Assembly (NCBI RefSeq): GCF_000716335.1
Contig: NZ_JOBL01000099.1
Location: 57,974-121,973 of the forward strand
DNA: 64,000 nucleotides
Direction of reading: 5' to 3'
Source of the DNA: Streptomyces sp. NRRL S-118
Lineage (GTDB): Bacteria > Actinomycetota > Actinomycetes > Streptomycetales > Streptomycetaceae
Part shown: positions 42,922 through 49,409 of the stretch, in pieces
Layout: every line of letters begins with the position of its first letter
How positions within the stretch are numbered: the first letter of the stretch is position 1
The notes under the pieces: generated by a model
Databases searched by the model: none
What the model was told of the DNA's origin: nothing
Seen by the model: the letters and a program-made list of their open reading frames with translations, nothing else
Program-made: the position numbers and the translations under genes

Positions 42922-43293
42922 TCAGCCGGCCGTGCGGCTGTCGGGCGCCTGGAACACCAGGGTGATGGCTCCCTTGCCCTGCACCTCGCTGGTGCCGATG
43001 AGCTGGAAGCCGCCCTTGGCGGACACCTCGAAGGAGACCTGCACCTCGCGCAGCGGGAACGCCGAGCCGGGCTCGGCGACCCGCTCGAAGATCTCGCGCA
43101 GCGCGGCGACGTTCCTCTCCACGCTCTCCCGGAACCGCTCCGTGGCCACGGACACGGCGGCGACGTCACGCACCCCGCGCCGGCCCTTGAAGACGACCTC
43201 GGCCGAGGAGTCGACGCCCTCGCCGTCGACGAGGATCTCCAGCTCACGCGCCGGCCGCACCGGCTTCCTGTCGTCACCGCTGTACACCGTCAT
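42922..43293 (-). CDS. Small beta-rich protein linked to the caspase-like gene (Pepco/Trypco-like)
   Basis: 123 residues, ending six bases before the caspase-HSP90 gene, so co-transcribed and probably co-translated. Sequence features: an N-terminal segment ELEILVDGEGVDSSAEVVFK, a helix (ERFRESVERNVAALREIFER) and a C-terminal strand series LREVQVSFEVSAKGGFQLIG then GKGAITLVFQAP. The layout, a helix followed by alternating-polarity strands with a KGGFQ/KGxITL rhythm, resembles the small proteins named for co-occurring with peptidases (Pepco, Trypco2) in predicted conflict systems. The family assignment is from pattern memory and is the least certain part. It may bind or restrain the peptidase. 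Confidence 0.75.
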   Translation of the reverse strand: MTVYSGDDRKPVRPARELEILVDGEGVDSSAEVVFKGRRGVRDVAAVSVATERFRESVERNVAALREIFERVAEPGSAFPLREVQVSFEVSAKGGFQLIGTSEVQGKGAITLVFQAPDSRTAG

Positions 43294-43385
43294 GCCGTGC
43301 CCACGTTCCCTTCGTCGACGTCATCGTCCCGACCCTGGCGATCGTACGGAGACCGGCCCAACTTCCGCCGGAAAAACGGAGGTTG

Positions 43386-43697
43386 TCATGCCGTCACATC
43401 GATGACCATCCGGTTGGTCACCGCTCCGGACGCGGTGACGACCTGGACGTCGGTCCAGCCCGGCGCCACCTCCCGCGGGACGGTGATCAGCGGCGCCAGC
43501 AGCCCGCCGTGCGCCCGGTGCAGGTGGGCGGCCCCGGTCAGCAGGACGCCCATGACCGCCGCGGCGGCGGCAGCGGTGACGCGGGCCGCCGTCCAGCCCG
43601 CGTCACCGGTCCATGCGGCCGCCGCCTGCCCCAGGACCATCAGCGCGACGGCGCCCCACACCGCGTACGCGTGCGGCGGCGGACGGAGTGCAGCCAT
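43386..43697 (-). CDS. Two-TM protein with C-terminal soluble tail (possibly 3' part of a frameshifted gene)
   Basis: 103 residues from an ATG at 43697. TM helices: AVWGAVALMVLGQAAAAWTG (~11-30) and AARVTAAAAAAVMGVLLTGA (~35-54). The tail, LLAPLITVPREVAPGWTDVQ then VVTASGAVTNRMVIDVTA, looks beta-stranded. The start is doubtful: the only purine-rich sequence (GAGG) is one base from the ATG. The frame overlaps the end of the 88-residue ORF upstream by 58 bases, and that ORF has a good RBS. The two may be one gene broken by a single-base slip at the CCGCCGCCGC run near 43675-43684. Either way a membrane component sits 92 bases upstream of the caspase-associated pair, on the same strand. Confidence 0.55.
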   Translation of the reverse strand: MAALRPPPHAYAVWGAVALMVLGQAAAAWTGDAGWTAARVTAAAAAAVMGVLLTGAAHLHRAHGGLLAPLITVPREVAPGWTDVQVVTASGAVTNRMVIDVTA

Positions 43698-43906
43698 GCC
43701 TCGCGCAGCGCGGGCACCCGTTCGGTCACCACCTGCGCGGAGCGGGTCAGCTCGTCGGACACCCAGCGCCGCGACGCGCCGTCCGGTATGCCCCGGCCCG
43801 CGGCGAGCTCGTCGCGCCGGGCTCCGAAGGCGGCCACCGCCCGCCGGTGCTCCTCGCGTGCCTCGTGCGTGCAGCAGCCGCACCGCCTCGCCTCGCGCAC
43901 CGCCAT
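43640..43906 (-). CDS. Small Cys-containing helical ORF (possible 5' part of the membrane gene)
   Basis: 88 residues; ATG at 43906 with GGAAGGGG six bases upstream, the best RBS in this neighbourhood. It begins MAVREARRCGCCTHEAREEH, with a CxCC-H cluster that could bind metal. It continues as amphipathic helix (EEHRRAVAAFGARRDELAAG; SDELTRSAQVVTERVPALRE) and then ends in an Arg-rich, unfolded-looking tail (SVRRRTRTRCGAPSR). That tail is what one expects after reading into a wrong frame. If the slip is corrected, a helical cytosolic domain would lead straight into the TM helices of the next ORF. It is probably the first gene of the caspase/HSP90 operon. Confidence 0.55.
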   Translation of the reverse strand: MAVREARRCGCCTHEAREEHRRAVAAFGARRDELAAGRGIPDGASRRWVSDELTRSAQVVTERVPALREAWLHSVRRRTRTRCGAPSR

Positions 43907-44072
43907 GCGGGCCCCTTCCCATGTCTCGACACCCGACAAGGAAAAGGAATTCTTTCGTACGAACGATCGCGCACACACCTCTCGCCGGAGTGAAAGGCGG
44001 CCCCGCGAATTGACCCGGGACATTGACGCCCGCCGCGCGCGGCGGCGCCGCGACTCGTCGCCGGACCCGGTA

Positions 44073-44945
44073 TCAGTCGAGGCTCGTGGGCGCGCCGGTC
44101 CGCCGCCACAGCGGCTGGAAACTCACCCACGCCGCCAGGTCGCTCCCGAGCTGCTCGCGCGTCGCCACCGCGTCCCGGTGCGCGATCGGCACCGTCCTCC
44201 CCGCCGCCCGCGCGGCCAGCTGCACCTGGGCGCACCGCTCCATCGAGATGAACCACCAGGCCGCCGCGTCGACCGAGTCGCCGACCGTCAGCAGCCCGTG
44301 GTTGCGCAGGATCACCGCCTTGCACCCGCCGAGCGCGGCGGCGATCCGCCGCGCCTCCCCCGTGTCCACGGCAACACCCGTGTACGCGTCGTACAGCACG
44401 TGGTCCTCGTAGAAGGCGCACGCCTCCTGCGTGAGGGGCTCGAGCAGCTCGCCGAGCGCGGCCAGCGCCCGCCCGTACGGCGAGTGCGCGTGCGCGACGG
44501 CGACCAGGTCGGGCCGGGCCCGGTGGACCTCGGCGTGCACCGCGAAGGCGGCCTGGTTGACGCGCTCGCCGCCCTCGACCACCTGACCGTCGCCGTTGAC
44601 GAGGACCAGGTCCCGGCCGGTGAGCCCGGCGAGCGGCGCCCCGAAGGGGTTGACCCAGAAGCAGTCGGGCAGCTCGGGGTCGCGCGCCGTGATGTGCCCG
44701 GAGACGCCGTCCTCGTACCCGAACCGCGCGAAGATCCGCAGCGCTCCCGCCAGCCGTTCCTTGCGGTGGGCCCGTTCGCCGGCGGCCGACTCGTGGCGGG
44801 GCGGCAGCGGGAAGGGGAGCCGCTCGACCGGTACGGGTGCGACCGGCCGCGGAGCGACCGGTGCGGGTCCCGTCGGTGCGGGTCCCGTCGGTGCGGGTCC
44901 CGTCGGTGCGGGGGGTACGGCTGTCGGCTCCGGGGGCTCGGCCAT
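44073..44945 (-). CDS. Class II aldolase/adducin family protein
   Basis: 290 residues. Residues 1-45 are a Pro/Ala/Thr-rich leader containing PTGPA repeats; the domain starts at ERLAGALRIFARFGYEDGVS. It has GHITARDPELPDCFWVNPFG and the Zn-ligand His in DLVAVAHAHSPYGRALAALG. A third His lies in GCKAVILRNHGLLTVGDSVD. Members with this pattern include L-fuculose-phosphate aldolase-like enzymes and adducin-type proteins of unknown substrate. This one resembles the Streptomyces group annotated only as class II aldolase. It stands alone between the conflict-system genes and guaA; no pathway partner is adjacent. Confidence 0.9.
   Translation of the reverse strand: MAEPPEPTAVPPAPTGPAPTGPAPTGPAPVAPRPVAPVPVERLPFPLPPRHESAAGERAHRKERLAGALRIFARFGYEDGVSGHITARDPELPDCFWVNPFGAPLAGLTGRDLVLVNGDGQVVEGGERVNQAAFAVHAEVHRARPDLVAVAHAHSPYGRALAALGELLEPLTQEACAFYEDHVLYDAYTGVAVDTGEARRIAAALGGCKAVILRNHGLLTVGDSVDAAAWWFISMERCAQVQLAARAAGRTVPIAHRDAVATREQLGSDLAAWVSFQPLWRRTGAPTSLD
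44859..44903. repeat. 15-bp in-frame tandem repeat
   Basis: CGGTGCGGGTCCCGT three times in a row, with a partial fourth copy. It encodes the PTGPA repeats of the aldolase N-terminus. Being a multiple of three, copy-number change would not break the gene. Confidence 0.95.
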
Positions 44946-44990
44946 GGCGGGACGTTACCGCCGGTCACCGCCACTGGCCAGACATACGAC

Positions 44991-45025
44991 GAAGCCGCCG
45001 TCCCCGCTCGGGGGACGACGGCTTC
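44991..45025 (-). terminator. Terminator after guaA
   Basis: A 15-bp stem (44991-45005 with 45011-45025, one G-U pair) with a 5-base loop, 15 bases past the guaA stop on the minus strand. Confidence 0.75.
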
Positions 45026-45040
45026 AGGTCCGGGAGGGGA

Positions 45041-46624
45041 TCACTCCCACTCGATGGTGCCCGGCGGCTTGCTGGTGACGTCCAGCACCACGCGGTTGAC
45101 GTCCCGCACCTCGTTGGTGATGCGCGTCGAGATCCGCGCCAGCACGTCGTAGGGCATGCGCGTCCAGTCCGCCGTCATCGCGTCCTCGGACGAGACGGGG
45201 CGCAGGACGATCGGGTGGCCGTAGGTCCGCCCGTCACCCTGGACGCCCACGCTGCGCACATCGGCGAGCAGGACGACCGGGCACTGCCAGATGTCGCGGT
45301 CGAGACCGGCTGCGGTGAGCTCCTCGCGGGCGATCGCGTCGGCCTCGCGCAGCAGGTCCAGGCGCTCCTTGGTGACCTCGCCGACGATCCGGATACCGAG
45401 ACCCGGGCCGGGGAACGGCTGCCGCTGGACGATCTCCTCCGGCAGGCCCAGCTCCGCGCCGACCATCCGGACCTCGTCCTTGAACAGCTTGCGCAGCGGC
45501 TCGATCAGCTTGAACTCGAGGTCCTCGGGGAGCCCACCCACGTTGTGGTGGGACTTGATGTTGGCGGTGCCGGTGCCGCCGCCCGACTCGACCACGTCCG
45601 GGTAGAGCGTGCCCTGGACGAGGAACTCCACGGGGTGGTCGTGCGGCGCCTCGGCCACGATCTCGGCCTGAGCCTGCTCGAAGACCCGGATGAACTCCCG
45701 GCCGATGATCTTGCGCTTCTCCTCGGGGTCGGAGACCCCGGCGAGCGCCTTCAGGAACCGCTCCTGCGCGTCGACGACCTTGAGCTGGACGCCGGTCGCC
45801 GCCACGAAGTCCTTCTCGACCTGCTCGGTCTCGCCCTTGCGCATCAGGCCGTGGTCGACGTACACGCAGGTCAGCTGGGAGCCGATGGCCTTCTGGACGA
45901 GGGCCGCCGCGACAGCGGAGTCGACACCGCCGGACAGGCCGCAGATGGCGCGCTTCTCGCCGACCTGCGCGCGGATCGCCTCGATCTGCTCCTCGATGAC
46001 GTTGCCGGTGGTCCAGTCGGGACGCAGGCCGGCGCCGCGGTAGAGGAAGTGCTCCAGGATCTGCTGGCCGTGCGTGGAGTGCATCACCTCGGGGTGGTAC
46101 TGCACGCCGTACAGCTTCTTCTCGTCGTTCTCGAAGGCCGCGACCGGCACGACGTCCGTGGACGCGGTGACGGTGAAGCCCTCGGGCGCGGCGGAGCAGG
46201 CGTCGCCGTGCGACATCCACACCGGCTGCTCGGCCGGGGTGCCCTCGAAGAGGGTCGAGGAGGTCTTGGAGACGTGCAGCGGAGTACGGCCGTACTCGCG
46301 CGCACCGGTGTTGTCGACGGTGCCGCCGAGGGCCGTGGCCATCAGCTGGAAGCCGTAGCACATGCCGAAGACGGGGACGCCGGCCTCGAAGATCTCGCGG
46401 TCGAGCTGCGGCGCGCCCTCCTCGTACACGGAGGACGGGCCGCCGGAGAGGATGATCGCCTTCGGGTTCTTGGCCAGCATCTCGGCCACCGGCATGGTGG
46501 ACGGGACGATCTCGCTGTAGACCCGGGCCTCACGGACGCGACGGGCGATGAGCTGGGCGTACTGCGCGCCGAAGTCGACGACCAGTACGGCGTCGGGCGC
46601 GGCAGCGGGATTCGCTGATGACAC
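45041..46624 (-). CDS. guaA: GMP synthase (glutamine-hydrolysing)
   Basis: 527 residues from a GTG at 46624 with GGAAGG eight bases upstream. It converts XMP to GMP using glutamine and ATP. The class I amidotransferase domain has [16 protein letters not shown], the nucleophile Cys89 in [13 protein letters not shown], and the His/Glu pair in [14 protein letters not shown]. The PP-loop domain has [20 protein letters not shown]. The C-terminal dimerisation domain includes [37 protein letters not shown] and [17 protein letters not shown]. The frame is open 60 codons upstream without homology. It is divergent from the chorismate mutase leader and ends at a strong hairpin. Confidence 0.97.
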   Translation of the reverse strand: MSSANPAAAPDAVLVVDFGAQYAQLIARRVREARVYSEIVPSTMPVAEMLAKNPKAIILSGGPSSVYEEGAPQLDREIFEAGVPVFGMCYGFQLMATALGGTVDNTGAREYGRTPLHVSKTSSTLFEGTPAEQPVWMSHGDACSAAPEGFTVTASTDVVPVAAFENDEKKLYGVQYHPEVMHSTHGQQILEHFLYRGAGLRPDWTTGNVIEEQIEAIRAQVGEKRAICGLSGGVDSAVAAALVQKAIGSQLTCVYVDHGLMRKGETEQVEKDFVAATGVQLKVVDAQERFLKALAGVSDPEEKRKIIGREFIRVFEQAQAEIVAEAPHDHPVEFLVQGTLYPDVVESGGGTGTANIKSHHNVGGLPEDLEFKLIEPLRKLFKDEVRMVGAELGLPEEIVQRQPFPGPGLGIRIVGEVTKERLDLLREADAIAREELTAAGLDRDIWQCPVVLLADVRSVGVQGDGRTYGHPIVLRPVSSEDAMTADWTRMPYDVLARISTRITNEVRDVNRVVLDVTSKPPGTIEWE

Positions 46625-46735
46625 TACGGCGGCCTTCCGGCGGAGGAGGGGTCTGTATGTCGATTCTACCGGCGTGGCCGGCGCACCCTTCGTCTCACCA
46701 TCCGAACCCGCACCGGCCCCGCCCGGCGGATGGTC

Positions 46736-46741
46736 CATACT
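46736..46741 (+). promoter_or_regulatory. Candidate -10 element for the chorismate mutase transcript
   Basis: CATACT, close to TATACT, ends six bases before the leader-peptide ATG. A start about seven bases downstream would fall at or next to that ATG, giving a leaderless leader peptide. No clear -35 is seen. Confidence 0.35.
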
Positions 46742-46747
46742 GGCCGC

Positions 46748-46819
46748 ATGCACAAGCTCCCGACCTTCGCGTTTACCTATGGCACCGGCCCGTCCGGCTG
46801 CCATGGTCGTGCTGCTTGA
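46748..46819 (+). CDS. Leader peptide with Phe/Tyr codons, attenuator of chorismate mutase
   Basis: A 23-codon ORF beginning [11 protein letters not shown] and ending in TGA. Phe, Phe and Tyr codons cluster within five codons (46766-46780), the end products of the branch opened by chorismate mutase. No Shine-Dalgarno precedes it; with the CATACT element it may be translated from a leaderless mRNA. A strong terminator hairpin follows 20 bases after its stop, and 46786-46792 (CGGCCCG) can pair with 46849-46855 in the 5' part of that hairpin. This is the layout of classical attenuation: stalling at scarce Phe/Tyr would favour the alternative structure. Predicted from sequence only. Confidence 0.6.
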   Translation: MHKLPTFAFTYGTGPSGCHGRAA

Positions 46820-46839
46820 GCATCTGACAAGCGACTTCC

Positions 46840-46880
46840 CAGGCGCCCCGGGCCGACAAGGTCCGGGGCGCCTGTCGTTT
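46840..46880 (+). terminator. Attenuator terminator upstream of chorismate mutase
   Basis: A perfect 12-bp stem (46840-46851 with 46863-46874) and 11-base loop, followed by TCGTTT. It lies between the leader peptide and the chorismate mutase gene (ATG 46934), so it terminates or permits transcription into that gene. Confidence 0.7.
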
Positions 46881-46933
46881 CCCGGCCCGCGTCACCGCCC
46901 GGGGCACCGCCCACCCAGCGAGGAGCCCCCGCC

Positions 46934-47221
46934 ATGACCGCAGTCCACACCGACAAGACCGGCGCCCGCACCGACGAGGCGGCCGAGGTGATCACCGGCG
47001 CGCGTGAGCGCATCGACGCGCTCGACGACCGGATCATCGGCCTGATCCAGGAACGGATGGCCGTCTCGGCCGTCATCCAGGAGGCCCGTATCTCCTCCGG
47101 CGGCCGCCGCGTGAACCTCGCGCGCGAGATGGAGGTGCTGGCGCACTACCGGTCGGCGCTGGGCAAGCCGGGCACCTCGCTGGCGATGACGATGCTGGAG
47201 CTGTGCCGGGGCCGGATCTGA
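46934..47221 (+). CDS. Chorismate mutase (AroQ class)
   Basis: 95 residues; ATG after AGGAGC. An all-helical AroQ-type domain that rearranges chorismate to prephenate for Phe and Tyr synthesis. Key positions: Arg in ITGARERIDALDDRIIGLIQ, Arg/Val in ERMAVSAVIQEARI, the segment RVNLAREMEVLAHYRSALGK and a final LELCRGRI. The length and lack of a fused prephenate dehydratase fit the small secondary chorismate mutases of actinobacteria. It stands alone downstream of the Phe/Tyr-codon leader and terminator described here, so its expression is probably tuned by charged tRNA-Phe/Tyr. Confidence 0.93.
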   Translation: MTAVHTDKTGARTDEAAEVITGARERIDALDDRIIGLIQERMAVSAVIQEARISSGGRRVNLAREMEVLAHYRSALGKPGTSLAMTMLELCRGRI

Positions 47222-47329
47222 GTTCGGGCGCGCTCTCACCCGTACGGCGCGTGACCGCACCGCACCGGGCTTCGTTGGATCGGTTGTCCGTGTCAGCCAG
47301 GGGCGGGCCGAAGAAACCACGCGTGGCTC

Positions 47330-47382
47330 CGCTGGAGCGTGTGGCACACCCCTCGGGTGTGTCGTGGGACCTCGCTCCAGCG
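47330..47382. repeat. Nested inverted repeat
   Basis: An outer 10-bp stem (CGCTGGAGCG 47330-47339 with 47373-47382) encloses an inner 7-bp stem (CACACCC 47345-47351 with 47355-47361). A palindrome CCACGCGTGG lies just to the left (47317-47326). It could be an RNA element, a protein site or a terminator for the chorismate mutase mRNA, which ends 108 bases earlier. Confidence 0.6.
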
Positions 47383-47427
47383 TGCGTGACCGGACGGCAG
47401 GGGACAGCAGCCCGGTCACCCGAAAAA

Positions 47428-47461
47428 GCGGTCGGCTCCGGGGACGCCCGGAGCCGACCGC
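47428..47461. terminator. Strong hairpin, terminator-like
   Basis: A perfect 15-bp stem (47428-47442 with 47447-47461) with a 4-base loop, preceded by GAAAAA. Symmetric; could end transcription from either side. Confidence 0.65.
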
Positions 47462-47593
47462 ATCCGGCCGGACGGTCCCCCGTCCCGTCCGCACCCCACA
47501 TCTCCACACCGGCTCACCGAGCGGCGCCCCTCCTCCCCCTCCGCGCCGCCACTCCCGGCACCGGCGCCGCCCCTGACGCCGCTGCCGACGACC

Positions 47594-47629
47594 AAGGGCC
47601 CCGCGGTACGGGACTACCGCGGGGCCCTT
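47594..47629. terminator. Strong hairpin, terminator-like
   Basis: A perfect 15-bp stem (47594-47608 with 47615-47629, starting AAGGG and ending CCCTT) with a 6-base loop. It lies at the 3' side of the integrase remnant (minus strand), whose frame stops at 47614 inside it. Confidence 0.7.
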
Positions 47630-47714
47630 GCGCGTCGCTCGCCACTGTCCAGAGTGGGCCGATCGACCCGACCAACCTCAGCCGTCCCTTCACCATGCTC
47701 AATGTCCCCACTGC

Positions 47715-48020
47715 ACTGCCACGAGATGCCTGAGGCCTTCCGCTCTCGTTGCTGCTGCTCGCGGTGAAGCTTCAACGAGCAGAGGAAACGGGCGGGCAGG
47801 GCGATGCGGCGCTCGGAGGCCCGCGTCTTGGTGGGCAGCGTGGTGAGCCCGCCTGCGCTGGTGCGTTGGAGTGTGCGGCGGATGGCGGCGGTGCCCGCGT
47901 CGAGGTCGAGGTCTTCCCAGCGCAGGCCGAGGAGTTCACCCTTGCGGAGTCCGGTGCGGAGGGCGACTTCGTACAGCCGGTCGGCGCGGGCTGCTTCGAG
48001 GAACTGGCGGGCTTCGCGGC
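47715..48020 (-). pseudogene. Tyrosine-recombinase (phage integrase) remnant
   Basis: About 100 codons in one frame match the middle of an integrase catalytic domain: REARQFLEAARADRLYEVAL, the first catalytic Arg in TGLRKGELLGLRWEDLDLD, then the beta strands TAAIRRTLQRT and TKTRASERRIALP. The N-terminal SAM-like domain is missing. So is everything after this block, including the HxxR and the Tyr nucleophile; downstream sequence is unrelated. It is therefore a fragment of an inactivated integrative element. It lies in the only gene-poor stretch of the window, which suggests an old insertion and deletion. Confidence 0.8.
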
Positions 48021-48244
48021 TGCGGTGAGCGGACGGAAACGCAGTCCACCGACGCCGCTGCAACAACCAGCCACACCCGCGTGACGCAGGCCACATAAAG
48101 ATTCTGTCAGCTCCCGTACAACCGTTCCCACCCGCCACAGGTCATGCATGCGGAACCAACGGCCCCGCCTGTGACCCCACCACGGGAGACGGCCCCCCAC
48201 GCTCCGTGCCGCTGGATGCGGTACGCCAGACCATGAGGTCTTGA

Positions 48245-49345
48245 ATGAAGCTTCGCCGCGCCATGGCGGTCGCCGCCGCGACCGCCGTCATCGCTCCTGC
48301 CGCCTTCCTGGCGGCTCCGGCCGCGTACGCGACGGAAGGCACCACCAGCACGACCTCCTCCGGCACCACCGAGGGCCAGGGCTCCACGACGCCGGACACG
48401 ACGACGCCCGACACGACGACTCCGGACACGCCGGAGACCTCGGACGACACGAAGCCCGCCGAGGGCACCGACCCGGCGGACGACGCCGAGCCGGCGGCCG
48501 AGGGCGACAAGCCGGCCGACGACACGAAGCCCGCGGAGGGCGACAAGCCCGCCGACGAGAAGCCGGCCACGGACGACAAGCCGGCGGCCGAGAAGCCCGC
48601 CGAGGACGCGGAGCCCGGCAACGAGGAGATGCCGCCCTACTGCGAGGAGCTCGACGAGAGCTTCCAGGAGGCGGCCCTCGAGGCCGAGATCTCTGGGCTC
48701 CCCGGCAAGATCGTCGCCGGCAGCGGCTGGGAGGAGTTCACCCTCACCGTCTCCAACAAGGGGAAGGTCGACCTCAAGGAGGTCGTTCTCTACGCCGAGA
48801 TCGAGAACTACGAGCTCGATCCGTCCAAGTTCCTCAGCCCGTACGTCGACCTCCAGTTCCGCCTCCCGGACACCGGCGAGTGGGTCACCATCGGTGACAA
48901 GGAGCTGGCCGGCGACTACTTCTGGAGCGTCGAGACCATGAAGTCGAACGACTTCGTGAAGGCCGACCTGCGTGTCAGCATCGACAAGAACGCTCCGGCC
49001 GGTGACAGCTACAGCTTCGGTTCCGGTGCTTACCTGGGCGACGTCAAGGGCCAGGAGTGCATCGCCGAGACCGGCACCGAGATGGACTTCACCGTGCTGA
49101 AGCCGGGCTCCAGCAACCCTGACCCGGGCGAGGCGAAGCCGGGCGAGGGCAAGCCGGAGGGGAAGCCCGGCCCGGACACCAAGCCGCAGGGTGAGGCCAA
49201 GCCGCTGCCCGTCACCGGCAACCTCGCCGAGACCGGATCGTCCTCGATGCTGCCGACCATCGGCCTCGCCGGTGGCATCGCCATCGTCGCCGGTGCCGGT
49301 GTCGTCTTCGCGCTGAAGCGCCGCAACGGCGGCTCCGCCGCGTAA
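48245..49345 (+). CDS. LAETG sortase substrate, cell-wall-anchored protein
   Basis: 366 residues. Sec signal peptide: MKLRRAMAVAAATAVIAPAA with cleavage likely after AYA. A Thr/Pro/Asp repeat (TTPDTTTPDTTTPDT) and a Lys/Pro/Ala/Glu block (KPADEKPATDDKPAAEKPAE) form a stalk at residues ~30-130. A beta-sandwich-like domain runs ~135-290 (WEEFTLTVSNKGKVDLKEVV) with two Cys (MPPYCEELDE, KGQECIAETG). The C-terminal sorting signal is NLAETG, a hydrophobic helix (LPTIGLAGGIAIVAGAGVVF) and the KRR tail. LAxTG is the class E sortase motif of Streptomyces. GAGG lies six bases before the ATG. The ligand is unknown. Confidence 0.93.
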   Translation: MKLRRAMAVAAATAVIAPAAFLAAPAAYATEGTTSTTSSGTTEGQGSTTPDTTTPDTTTPDTPETSDDTKPAEGTDPADDAEPAAEGDKPADDTKPAEGDKPADEKPATDDKPAAEKPAEDAEPGNEEMPPYCEELDESFQEAALEAEISGLPGKIVAGSGWEEFTLTVSNKGKVDLKEVVLYAEIENYELDPSKFLSPYVDLQFRLPDTGEWVTIGDKELAGDYFWSVETMKSNDFVKADLRVSIDKNAPAGDSYSFGSGAYLGDVKGQECIAETGTEMDFTVLKPGSSNPDPGEAKPGEGKPEGKPGPDTKPQGEAKPLPVTGNLAETGSSSMLPTIGLAGGIAIVAGAGVVFALKRRNGGSAA

Positions 49346-49363
49346 GCGGTACCACGGACACGG

Positions 49364-49397
49364 GAGGCGCTGCGCTCGGAGGGGGGTGCAGCGCCTC
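49364..49397. terminator. Terminator between convergent genes
   Basis: 10-bp perfect stem (GAGGCGCTGC 49364-49373 with 49388-49397), 14-base loop, between the sortase-substrate gene and the GMC oxidoreductase. Confidence 0.75.
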
Positions 49398-49409
49398 TCG
49401 CATGTGCGG

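Larger units (their letters stand above)
47222..48244. other. 1-kb gene-poor interval with hairpins and an integrase remnant
   Basis: No intact gene is supported. It contains, left to right, a branched inverted repeat (47330-47382), two strong hairpins (47428-47461, 47594-47629) and a decayed integrase piece on the minus strand (47715-48020). I see no tRNA gene and no direct repeats that would mark attachment sites. Confidence 0.65.

Noticed and set aside
39982..44013. 1343-codon open frame on the plus strand
   Set aside because: It is antisense to the caspase/HSP90 gene and spans several other genes; composition is the Arg/Gly/Val/His mix of reversed GC-rich code, with no domains.
47330..47382. 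tRNA gene
   Set aside because: Stem pattern is wrong: no T-loop GTTCRA, no anticodon stem, no discriminator.
47614..48138. Functional integrase
   Set aside because: Only the middle of the catalytic domain is present, without HxxR or Tyr; the ends of the frame have no homology.
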